Below, one piece after another: positions 17,694 to 25,107 of a stretch of DNA of 44,504 nucleotides (position 1 is its first letter; each line of letters starts with the position of its first letter). The position numbers and the translations under genes are program-made. Origin of the DNA: Bacteroidales bacterium (GTDB lineage: Bacteria; Bacteroidota; Bacteroidia; Bacteroidales; P3); the NCBI GenBank assembly GCA_017522105.1, contig JAFXAA010000022.1, positions 1-44,504 of the forward strand, given 5' to 3'. The notes beneath the pieces were generated by a model. It was given only the letters and a program-made list of their open reading frames with translations. It did not search any database and was not told where the DNA came from.

Positions 17694-20151
17694 AACCCTT
17701 ATTATCCTGTTGCTGTTCCTTCCACTGGCCGCCATGGCGCAGCGGAGCTTCACCATCAGCGGAACCGTCAGCGACAGCAAGAGCGGCGAGACCCTCATCG
17801 GCGCCACCGTTGTCGACGCCGCCAGCGGCAAAGGCGCCGTCACCAACCCCTATGGGCGCTTCTCGATCACCCTGCCCGCCGGGGGCGACGTGGAGCTCAA
17901 GGTGCAGTATGTGGGCTATGAACCACAGTTCTTCAAGTTCACCCACACCGCCAACCGGCAGCTCACCGTCAGGCTCGTGCCCAGCGTGCAGCTCGACGAG
18001 GTGGTCATCACCGCCGAGCGCGTGGGCGACACCCGCTCGTCGCAGATGAGCGCCACGGAGATGACCGTGGAGAAGATAAAGTCCGTGCCAGTGATGTTCG
18101 GCGAGGCCGACATCATCAAGGCGCTGCAGCTGATGCCCGGCGTGCAGAGCGGCAGCGAGGGCAACAGCGGCATGTACGTGCGCGGCGGCGGCCCCGACGA
18201 AAACCTCTTCCTCCTCGACGGCGTGTCCCTCTACAACGTCAGCCACCTCGGCGGCTTCTTCTCGGCCTTCAACACCGACGCCGTGAAGAACGTCACCCTC
18301 TACAAAGGTTCCTTCCCGGCCCGCTTCGGAGGCCGTCTGAGCTCTGTGCTCGATATCATGCAGAACAACGGCAACGACCAGGAGCTGCACGGCAACGTCT
18401 CCATAGGTCTCATCTCCGCCAAGTTCAACCTCGAAGGCCCCATCGTCAAGGAGAAGACAACCTTCAGCATCTCGGCACGCCGCACTTATGCCGAGCTCCT
18501 CGTCATACCCACCATCATGGCCATCAACAAAGCCAGCCGCGAGGAGACCTCCGCCCCCACCGAGGCCGCCAACGCCAAGCTCGACGCAGGCTACTACTTC
18601 TACGACCTCAACGCCAAGCTCTCGCACAAGTTCAGCGAGCGCTCGCACCTTTACGGCAGCGTCTACTGGGGCAAGGACAAAGTGCACGGCAAGATAAACA
18701 CCGTCACCGCCCTCGACGAAGAGATGCGCATGGGCATGGAGAACACCTGGGGCAACCTCGTAGGCTCCCTGCGCTGGAACTACGAGCTCACCCCAAAGAC
18801 CTTCATGAACGTGCAGGTAGCCTATACCCAATACGACAACAACATCATAGGCAGCCTTGAGAAGACCGGCGCCGACGCCAACGGAGGCCCCTCCACCGTC
18901 ACCGGCGACTACCACTCCGGCATACAGGACCTCACGGCGCGCCTTGACTTTGACTATAGCCCACACCCCTCGCACGCCATCAAATACGGCGCCTTCTTCA
19001 CACGCCACTGGTTCAGCCCCGAGGTGGCCAACGGCAGCGTCAACTACTACGACTCCCTCCAGATGAACGGCGCCTTCGACACCACCATCGAGATCACCAC
19101 CGCTAAAGTTATGGCAAATGAGATGGCCCTCTTCGCCGAGGATGACTGGAGCATCGGCGACGCCGTCAAGATCAACGCCGGCATCCACGCCAGCGGCTTC
19201 AAGGTGGGCGACGCCTTCTATCCCTCGCTGCAGCCCCGCGTCAGCGGTCGCGTGATGCTCGCCGAAGGCCTATCCGTCAAAGCCGGGTACGCCTGGATGA
19301 AACAGTATGTCCACCTACTCTCCACCACAGGCATCAGCCTGCCCACCGACCTATGGGTGCCCGTCACCGAGAAGGTCATGCCCATGGAGAGCCACCAGGT
19401 GGCAGCAGGCCTCTTCTACAGCCTCAGCGGCATAGCCGACTTCTCGGTGGAAGGCTACTACAAGCGCATGTCCAACCTCATAGAATACAAAGACGGCGCC
19501 ACCTTCTTCGGCAGCAGCGACAACTGGGAGAACCTCGTCGTCGCCGGCGACGGCTACAGCTACGGCATCGAGTTCCTCGCCCAGCGCGACTTCGGCAAGT
19601 TCACCGGCTGGGTGGCCTACACCTGGAGCCGCACCATGCGCATCTTCAACCGCCCCGGCCAGGAGCTCAACGGCGGCAGGGAGTTCCCCGCCAAGTACGA
19701 CCGGCGCCACGACCTCTCCATCGTCCTCAGCTACCGCTTCAGCGACCGCTGCGACGTCAGCGCCACATGGGTCTTCTCCACCGGCAACACCGCCACCCTC
19801 GCCACCAAGCGCTACGCCGTGGCCAGCGACGACCCCGCCGACTACGACCGCCCGGCCAACGAGGTTCCGCAGCTCTCCTACATCGAAGGCCGCAACAACT
19901 ACCGCCTCCCCAACTACCACCGCCTCGACCTCGCCGTCAACTTCCACCGCAAGTTCAAGCCCTGGGGCAGCCGCTTCGGCACCAACCCCCACCGCACCAT
20001 CAGCCTGAGCGTGTACAACGCCTACAACCGCCAGAACCCCTACATGGTCTACCGCAGCACCTCCGAGACCTACCGCCAGTACTCCTCAGCCTTCATGCAG
20101 CTCTCCCTCTTCCCCATCCTCCCCTCGGCGGCCTACACGCTGTACTTTTGA
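17683..20151 (+). CDS. TonB-dependent receptor with carboxypeptidase-regulatory-like N-terminal domain
   Basis: Outer-membrane active transporter, 822 residues. A signal peptide occupies residues 1-19 (cleavage before QRSFTISG). Residues ~22-100 are the carboxypeptidase-D-regulatory-like beta domain (SGTVSDSKSGETLIGATVV). The plug at ~115-230 includes LMPGVQSGSEGNSGMYVRGG and FLLDGVSLYN. A ~22-strand barrel ends in AAYTLYF with the aromatic C-terminal residue typical of outer-membrane proteins. It is shorter than SusC proteins and no SusD follows. Instead a DUF4249-like lipoprotein gene follows at 34 bases, a known Bacteroidota pairing. The start lies inside folK. Substrate unknown; a metal chelate or peptide-like ligand is possible. 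Confidence 0.92.
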   Translation: MKHKTLIILLLFLPLAAMAQRSFTISGTVSDSKSGETLIGATVVDAASGKGAVTNPYGRFSITLPAGGDVELKVQYVGYEPQFFKFTHTANRQLTVRLVPSVQLDEVVITAERVGDTRSSQMSATEMTVEKIKSVPVMFGEADIIKALQLMPGVQSGSEGNSGMYVRGGGPDENLFLLDGVSLYNVSHLGGFFSAFNTDAVKNVTLYKGSFPARFGGRLSSVLDIMQNNGNDQELHGNVSIGLISAKFNLEGPIVKEKTTFSISARRTYAELLVIPTIMAINKASREETSAPTEAANAKLDAGYYFYDLNAKLSHKFSERSHLYGSVYWGKDKVHGKINTVTALDEEMRMGMENTWGNLVGSLRWNYELTPKTFMNVQVAYTQYDNNIIGSLEKTGADANGGPSTVTGDYHSGIQDLTARLDFDYSPHPSHAIKYGAFFTRHWFSPEVANGSVNYYDSLQMNGAFDTTIEITTAKVMANEMALFAEDDWSIGDAVKINAGIHASGFKVGDAFYPSLQPRVSGRVMLAEGLSVKAGYAWMKQYVHLLSTTGISLPTDLWVPVTEKVMPMESHQVAAGLFYSLSGIADFSVEGYYKRMSNLIEYKDGATFFGSSDNWENLVVAGDGYSYGIEFLAQRDFGKFTGWVAYTWSRTMRIFNRPGQELNGGREFPAKYDRRHDLSIVLSYRFSDRCDVSATWVFSTGNTATLATKRYAVASDDPADYDRPANEVPQLSYIEGRNNYRLPNYHRLDLAVNFHRKFKPWGSRFGTNPHRTISLSVYNAYNRQNPYMVYRSTSETYRQYSSAFMQLSLFPILPSAAYTLYF

Positions 20152-20184
20152 CGGTTATTGGTTATTGAAAAGAAAACAAGCATC

Positions 20185-21192
20185 ATGAAAACACATCATA
20201 TCGCCATCGCCCTCGCGGCACTGTTACTCCTTGGCGGCTGCGAGAAAGTCCTCGACATCGACGACAGCGACGCCAACAGCATCATGGTCCTCAACGGAGT
20301 GCCGCAGGCCGGCAAGCGGGCCTTCGTCAACTTCACCAACACCCACTTCTTCCTCGACAGCGTGGGTTCGCACCCCGTCGACGGAGCATCCGTGATGCTC
20401 TACATCAACGGCGCGCCCACCTTGCACGACTCCCTCTCGAGCTGCACCTACTTCTTCCCTGACACTTTGCGCCCGCTGGACCAGGTCGCCATCGACATCA
20501 ACACCCCCAAAGGCAACGTGCATGCCGAGACCTACGTGCCCCCATTCCCGCGCATAAAACACGGCGGCCGCACCGTGGAGTGGGCCAGCCCCACCTTCAA
20601 CCTCTATTGGGCTCCCTTGCGCCTGAGCGACAGCCTCGGCTATGCCGAATACTACAACATCACAGTATCAGTCCGCGACAGCGGCATGCGCCATGAAGTA
20701 TGGGCCGACCGCTACCGCACCATCGACACCGTCAGCAACTCATACTTCATGTTCCTCGGCGACGTCAACGACATCACCGCCAGCGACGTCTCGCCCAACG
20801 GAGCCATCGGCGACATACTCTACTCCGGGCTTATGTTCACCGACCGCCGCATAGACGGCCGCACAGACTACCCCGTCAACCTCGTCATACCCATCTTCAA
20901 AGACACCAACGAGGTGGTCAACGACACCCAGCAGTTCAAACACTGGTACACCGTCACCGTAGAGAGCATCACCCCCGCGCGCATGCGCTACCTTATCAGC
21001 GTGGCCCGCAGCAACAGCCTCGGCTCAATGCTCGCCGAACAGGCACAGCCATACACCAACGTCACCGGCGCCCTCGGCATCTTCGCCGGCTCCGCCAAGT
21101 GGACATACACGTTCTACACCGACACGCTGCTACGCATCGACACTCCTGATATTCCGACCACTATGCCCGCCAACCTGCCACGGCGCCAGTAA
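20185..21192 (+). CDS. DUF4249-like outer-membrane lipoprotein
   Basis: 335-residue lipoprotein. ATG 20185 is preferred over an in-frame start at 20158 because it directly begins the lipoprotein signal MKTHHIAIALAALLLLGGCEK with lipobox LGGC. The body is beta-rich, with SILVLNG-like IMVLNGVPQ near the mature N-terminus, then a transthyretin-like segment and an AEYYNITVSVRD strand region, consistent with the DUF4249 family that accompanies TonB-dependent receptors. It probably sits at the surface face of the receptor as a substrate-binding partner; that role is inferred from gene order. It is the last gene of the glnA-folK-receptor transcript. Confidence 0.8.
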   Translation: MKTHHIAIALAALLLLGGCEKVLDIDDSDANSIMVLNGVPQAGKRAFVNFTNTHFFLDSVGSHPVDGASVMLYINGAPTLHDSLSSCTYFFPDTLRPLDQVAIDINTPKGNVHAETYVPPFPRIKHGGRTVEWASPTFNLYWAPLRLSDSLGYAEYYNITVSVRDSGMRHEVWADRYRTIDTVSNSYFMFLGDVNDITASDVSPNGAIGDILYSGLMFTDRRIDGRTDYPVNLVIPIFKDTNEVVNDTQQFKHWYTVTVESITPARMRYLISVARSNSLGSMLAEQAQPYTNVTGALGIFAGSAKWTYTFYTDTLLRIDTPDIPTTMPANLPRRQ

Positions 21193-21199
21193 AACACTG

Positions 21200-21235
21200 A
21201 GCCCCTACGGAGTCCCTACGGCCGTTCTTCAGTGG
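21200..21235 (+). repeat. Half-copy of the 11-bp modular repeat
   Basis: AGCCCCTACGG (21200-21210) and AGTCCCTACGG (21211-21221), a 3-base joint CCG, then TTCTTCAGTGG (21225-21235). Same order of modules as at 7792, without the inverted right arm. It lies 7 bases after the lipoprotein stop. The rest of the gap up to the rplU promoter shows no gene. Confidence 0.75.
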
Positions 21236-21343
21236 AAAGCCGTCGGAAATCCGTCGGGAATACGGAGGGGTGGCGGAGGGATGCCAGGCCACCTTGACAG
21301 GCAGTCCGCCAAATGTTAAAAAGTCAATAAAAAAGAAAAAGAA

Positions 21344-21374
21344 TTTGCCAGTTTGAAAAATGTTCGTATCTTTG
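21344..21374 (+). promoter_or_regulatory. Predicted promoter for rplU-rpmA
   Basis: TTTG (21344-21347), a 19-base spacer and TATCTTTG (21367-21374) match the Bacteroides consensus exactly. The start site would be near 21381. Confidence 0.8.
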
Positions 21375-21380
21375 CAGTCC

Positions 21381-21411
21381 GATTTATGGGGGGTAGAAAG
21401 CCTCGCAAATC
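21381..21411 (+). promoter_or_regulatory. Hairpin at the predicted 5' end of the rplU mRNA (possible L21 leader)
   Basis: GATTT (21381-21385) pairs with AAATC (21407-21411), and GGGG (21388-21391) pairs with CCTC (21401-21404) allowing one G-U. A small AT/GC internal loop separates the two helices, and the apical loop includes TAGAAAG. It begins exactly where transcription should start, as autoregulatory ribosomal-protein leaders often do. No match to a named leader family is claimed. Confidence 0.4.
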
Positions 21412-21447
21412 GACGAAAGTAATTAAAAAACAAACAAATAAAAGAAA

Positions 21448-21756
21448 ATGTACGCAATCGTAGAAATCGCAGGCAAGCAATTCAAGGTCGCCCAAGATCA
21501 AAAGATTTTCGTCAACCGTCTCCACAACGACGAGGGCAGCGAAGTCTCTTTTGACACCGTGATGCTTAAAGACAATGATGGCAAGGTTGAAGTGGGCAAA
21601 CCTTACATTGCAGGAGCAAATGTCAAGGCCACCGTCCTCCGCCACCTGAAGGGCGATAAGGTTCTGGTGTTCAAGAAAATCCGTCGCAAAGGCTTCCAGA
21701 AAATGAACGGCCACCGCGACTATCTGACCCAGATAAAGATTGACAGCATAAACTAA
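21448..21756 (+). CDS. rplU: 50S ribosomal protein L21
   Basis: 102-residue large-subunit protein binding 23S rRNA. The opening MYAIVEIAGKQFKV and the C-terminal RRKGFQKMNGHRDYLTQIKI (L21 signature region) are diagnostic, and the length is standard. It is followed 30 bases later by rpmA, the conserved L21-L27 order. An A-rich leader precedes the ATG instead of a Shine-Dalgarno motif. Confidence 0.98.
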   Translation: MYAIVEIAGKQFKVAQDQKIFVNRLHNDEGSEVSFDTVMLKDNDGKVEVGKPYIAGANVKATVLRHLKGDKVLVFKKIRRKGFQKMNGHRDYLTQIKIDSIN

Positions 21757-21786
21757 AAGTCTAACCGTTAAAAAACAAGAAACAAT

Positions 21787-22044
21787 ATGGCACACAAAAA
21801 AGGTGTTGGTAGTTCCAGCAACGGTCGTGAATCCGAAAGCAAACGCTTAGGTGTTAAGATTTTTGGCGGTCAGAAGTGCGTCGCCGGCAACATCATCGTC
21901 CGCCAGCGCGGCACGGCCCACAACCCCGGCCAGAACGTGGGTATGGGCAAGGATCACACCCTGTACGCCCTCATCGACGGCGTGGTGAAGTTCCACAAAG
22001 GCCGTGAGGACCGCAGCTACGTCAGCGTGGTTCCCGCCGAATAG
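21787..22044 (+). CDS. rpmA: 50S ribosomal protein L27
   Basis: 85-residue large-subunit protein whose N-terminus reaches toward the peptidyl-transferase centre. [24 protein letters not shown] and the [10 protein letters not shown] signature are typical. It starts with AHKK directly, with no extended N-terminal leader peptide of the Firmicutes type. Last gene of the rplU-rpmA transcript, ending just before a long hairpin terminator. Confidence 0.98.
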   Translation: MAHKKGVGSSSNGRESESKRLGVKIFGGQKCVAGNIIVRQRGTAHNPGQNVGMGKDHTLYALIDGVVKFHKGREDRSYVSVVPAE

Positions 22045-22074
22045 CAAGAAAGAAGAAATCAGTCTTAATGCTTC

Positions 22075-22117
22075 ATAAAGCACGACCCTCGCTCTCGCGG
22101 CGAGGGTCGTGCTTTAT
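22075..22117. terminator. Bidirectional terminator shared by rpmA and the DAHP synthase gene
   Basis: Perfect 18-bp stem (22075-22092 with 22100-22117) and a 7-base loop. The convergent minus-strand gene's TAA stop (22116-22114) lies inside the right arm, so the hairpin serves both directions. Confidence 0.88.
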
Positions 22118-23166
22118 GCCTTGTCGGCCAGCTGGACGCGCATACTCTCGGCGTGGATTTTCTCGAGGAGAGCACGCGTGAAATCATCGTCAAGACCCAG
22201 TTCGGCAGCCTGCCCGAGACGGTCGGCCACCACATCGGCCCAGCGGCCCGACTGGTAGACGGGCATCCGCAAGTCGCGCTTGATGAAAGCTATCTGGCGC
22301 GACATCTCCATACGGCGCGCCAAGAGGGCGAGCATTTCATGGTCTATTTCATCAATCTGCCTGCGCAGGGGTTCCAGCTGCGGCGCAGGTACCGTCGATG
22401 CCTCGAGCGGAGCCATGCCGTCAAGCATGGCAGCAAAATCGAGCGGAGTGAGCTGCTGCGGGGCATCAGTGAGTGCACTGTCAGGATCGGGGTGAACCTC
22501 TACCATGAGACCGTCGTAGTCGAACTGTGCCGCCATGCGCACCAGGGGCGCCACAAGGTCGCGGCGGCCAGCCATGTGGCTTGGGTCGCAGAGTAGCGGC
22601 ACGTCGGGCATCTCGCGGCGCAGGGTCATGGGCACCTCCCACAGCGGGGTGTTGCGATAGCTTACACGCTGCGAGCCGGCAGACGCACGCAGGGTGTGGT
22701 AGGTAGAGAAGCCTCGATGCACAGCGGACACATCGGACACACCGGCCTGCCGCAGGCGCTCTATGGCCCCTATCCACAGGCCCACGTCGGGGCTTGTGGG
22801 GTTTTTGACGAGGACTTTCATGTTGCTGCCATGAAGGGCCTGACAGAGTTCGCCAACCATGAAGGGGTTGCCCGATGTGCGGGCGCCCACCCACACAGTG
22901 TCTATGCCATAGCGCTGGCAGAGGACCACATGTTCCGGAGTGGCCACCTCGCAACAATAGCTGACGCCGAATTCCGCCGCAAGGTCGCGCATCCATCGCA
23001 ACGCCTGCTCGCCCAGCCCCTCGAAACCGCCTGGACGGGTGCGCGGCTTCCACACACCGGCACGTATCAGCCCCACTCTGGGCATGGCGGCGAGGGCCTC
23101 GGTGACCTGGCGCAGCCGCTCGCGGCTTTCGACACTGCAAGGGCCTGCAATAATAGTCTTTATCAT
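22114..23166 (-). CDS. 3-deoxy-7-phosphoheptulonate synthase / chorismate mutase type II fusion
   Basis: 350-residue bifunctional enzyme of aromatic amino acid synthesis. The N-terminal ~250 residues form a type I-beta DAHP synthase barrel (IIAGPCSVESRERL at the N-terminus, IRAGVWKPRTRP, VLVKNP, CDPSHMAGRR). The C-terminal ~90 residues are an AroQ-type chorismate mutase helix bundle (LRRQIDEIDHEMLALLARRM). In Bacteroidota the mutase part is usually fused at this end and may serve feedback control. The start at 23166 is preferred to an upstream in-frame ATG at 23211 because MIKTIIAGPCS is the usual N-terminus, and the extra codons contain a TATCTTTG promoter element (23196-23189). It ends in the shared terminator with rpmA. 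Confidence 0.93.
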   Translation of the reverse strand: MIKTIIAGPCSVESRERLRQVTEALAAMPRVGLIRAGVWKPRTRPGGFEGLGEQALRWMRDLAAEFGVSYCCEVATPEHVVLCQRYGIDTVWVGARTSGNPFMVGELCQALHGSNMKVLVKNPTSPDVGLWIGAIERLRQAGVSDVSAVHRGFSTYHTLRASAGSQRVSYRNTPLWEVPMTLRREMPDVPLLCDPSHMAGRRDLVAPLVRMAAQFDYDGLMVEVHPDPDSALTDAPQQLTPLDFAAMLDGMAPLEASTVPAPQLEPLRRQIDEIDHEMLALLARRMEMSRQIAFIKRDLRMPVYQSGRWADVVADRLGQAAELGLDDDFTRALLEKIHAESMRVQLADKA

Positions 23167-23230
23167 ATTCTGCTCATGAAACAATTTGCAAAGATACACA
23201 ATTTTTTTCAATCGGAGCCGTTATTTTGAC

Positions 23231-23800
23231 ATGAAGATGAAGTTTCTGAAACTGGAGAACTGGCTGCTGGCGTCGCTGATGGGCGTCCTTGGACTCACAT
23301 CGTGCCACAGCAGCAAGCAAATGCCCGCCAGCGAGCAGTCCGAACCCGAGGCCAACCAACCCGTCAAGCCTGCTCCGCGGCCGCGCGACGAAATCAGGCT
23401 CATGTACGGCACGCCGACCATGAACTTCCGCCTCAGCGGACAGGTGAAAGACCCTGCGGGCAAACCCGTGAAGGGGGTGGCCGTCAATATGCTGGAGCGG
23501 GGTCTCGAAGCCACAGCCGACACCATCTTCGGCGACCAGGAAAACATACGCCGACATTTGGAGAGCACCAGCGTGACGACAGACGCCAAAGGGCGCTTCG
23601 AACTGCAGACGAGCGGCCTGCCGCAACAGGAAGTACGCGTGTTGGTGCGCGATGTGGACGGCGAGAAAAACGGCTCGTTCCGCAACAAACTGATAGACGT
23701 CCAACTGAAACCCGAAGACGTGGACAGAAGCAACGCCGGCGGATGGAACCAGGGAACGGCGAACAAGGTGCTGGACATAGAGCTGGAGAGGAAGAAGTGA
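23231..23800 (+). CDS. Putative lipoprotein of an rSAM/lipoprotein pair
   Basis: 189-residue predicted lipoprotein. The signal sequence ends in lipobox LTSC with C25. A Ser/Pro/Glu-rich linker (26-52) follows, then LMYGTPTMNF (57-66) and a carboxypeptidase-regulatory-like beta domain (~67-145: SGQVKDPAGKPVKGVAV). The conserved-looking C-terminal part holds DVDGEKNGSF (141-150) and GGWNQGT (170-176), ending ELERKK. The arrangement matches my memory of a Bacteroidota lipoprotein family always found beside a dedicated radical SAM enzyme, which here starts 27 bases downstream. That enzyme presumably modifies the lipoprotein. The modified residue and the role are unknown. ATG 23237 is an alternative start. 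Confidence 0.82.
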   Translation: MKMKFLKLENWLLASLMGVLGLTSCHSSKQMPASEQSEPEANQPVKPAPRPRDEIRLMYGTPTMNFRLSGQVKDPAGKPVKGVAVNMLERGLEATADTIFGDQENIRRHLESTSVTTDAKGRFELQTSGLPQQEVRVLVRDVDGEKNGSFRNKLIDVQLKPEDVDRSNAGGWNQGTANKVLDIELERKK

Positions 23801-23827
23801 GCATAACGACGTGAGACCCGACGGACA

Positions 23828-24922
23828 ATGAACATAGACGTCAGGCAACGGATTGGACTGGAGCTGCAGCGTCGTCTGCGCAAAAACAACGAGAGGCTGC
23901 ACCCACTGCGCAGCCTTTTTTGGGAGTGCACATTGCGGTGCAACATGCACTGCCTCCACTGCGGCAGCGATTGCAAGGTGCAGCCCGGCGTGAAGGACAT
24001 GCCGCTGCAGGACTTCCTGCGGGCCATAGACAGCCTGACACCGCATGTTGACCCTCACAAGACATTCATAATCATCACTGGCGGCGAAGCGCTGATGCGC
24101 GACGACCTTGAAGAGGCAGGGCTACAGCTCTACCGTCGCGGCTACCCGTGGGGCGTGGTTACCAACGGCTTCCTGCTCGACGGGGCGCGGCTGCAGAGCC
24201 TCATGGCAAGCGGCCTGCACTCCGTCACCGTGAGTCTCGACGGCATGGCGCTGGAACACAACTGGCTGCGCCAGCACCCGCAGAGTTTCGAGAAGGCCAC
24301 GGAAGCCATTGGCTTGCTGGCGGCGCAGCAGGAGGTGGTGTGGGACGTGGTGACATGCGTCAACCCTCGCAACTATCCCACACTGCACGAATTCAAAGAG
24401 CACCTCATTGCACTTGGTGTACCCACATGGCGCCTATTCAGCATTTTCCCCATGGGGCGGGCAGCAGGCAACGCGGAGCTGCAATTCTCCGACGAGCAAT
24501 TCCGCGGACTGTTGGACTTCATCAGGGAGAGCCGCGACCACGACGGCAGAATAGACGTGAGCTATGCCTGCGAGGGCTTCCTCGGCGAGTATGAGGGCAA
24601 GGTGCGCGACCACCTTTTCTATTGCCGCTCGGGCGTGGAGGTGGCCTCCATACGCTGCGACGGAGCCATCGGAGGCTGCACGTCGGTGCGGAGCCACATG
24701 GATCAGGGCAGCATCTATAAAGACGACCTTTGGGAGGTGTGGCAAAACGGCTTTGAGGACATGCGCAACCGCTCGTGGGCCCGCAAGGGGGAGTGCGGAG
24801 AGTGCGAAATGTGGCGCTACTGTGAAGGTGGCGGACTGCACCTGCGCGACGACAACGGAGACCTCCTCTCCTGCCACTACCACCGTCTGAAAAACGGTCC
24901 GAAGAGGGAGAAAGAGCGCTAA
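23828..24922 (+). CDS. Radical SAM/SPASM protein of an rSAM/lipoprotein pair
   Basis: 364-residue cytoplasmic radical SAM enzyme. The 4Fe-4S/SAM cysteines are C38, C42 and C45 (CNMHCLHC in the CxxxCxxC pattern), with C34 and C49 nearby. ITGGEALMRDD (83-93) is the SAM-binding GGE motif. The C-terminal SPASM-like region has eight more cysteines (248, 266, 277, 284, 323, 326, 332, 349), including the C-x2-C-x5-C core C323-GE-C326-EMWRY-C332, implying auxiliary Fe-S clusters as in peptide-modifying enzymes. It is 27 bases from the lipoprotein gene and clearly in the same transcript. It resembles the family I know as the rSAM/lipoprotein system enzyme (TIGR04133-like). Substrate is inferred to be the partner lipoprotein; unproven. 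Confidence 0.88.
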   Translation: MNIDVRQRIGLELQRRLRKNNERLHPLRSLFWECTLRCNMHCLHCGSDCKVQPGVKDMPLQDFLRAIDSLTPHVDPHKTFIIITGGEALMRDDLEEAGLQLYRRGYPWGVVTNGFLLDGARLQSLMASGLHSVTVSLDGMALEHNWLRQHPQSFEKATEAIGLLAAQQEVVWDVVTCVNPRNYPTLHEFKEHLIALGVPTWRLFSIFPMGRAAGNAELQFSDEQFRGLLDFIRESRDHDGRIDVSYACEGFLGEYEGKVRDHLFYCRSGVEVASIRCDGAIGGCTSVRSHMDQGSIYKDDLWEVWQNGFEDMRNRSWARKGECGECEMWRYCEGGGLHLRDDNGDLLSCHYHRLKNGPKREKER

Positions 24923-25107
24923 AGTTCAGTCAACAAAGACTCTTCAGCCCAAACAGGCCTTATTTTGCATAAATCAACATCCCGGGCGAACGGGGAGTTG
25001 TTGAACACACTTGGGCACAGGCGAGCAGACTGGTGTTACATATATTTTGGACAAGACACAATAAAGACACACGAGAAACGTTATAGAAGCAAAAAAAAGC
25101 AACAACC

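Noticed and set aside
17683-21192. SusC/SusD polysaccharide utilisation pair
   Set aside because: The receptor is shorter than SusC, and the lipoprotein lacks SusD character (no helical TPR-like region) and fits DUF4249 instead. No glycoside hydrolases are adjacent.
24923-25107. Promoter for pepP at TATATTTTG near 25041
   Set aside because: The spacing to any TTG/TTTG upstream box is wrong (about 26 bases), so I did not list it as a feature.
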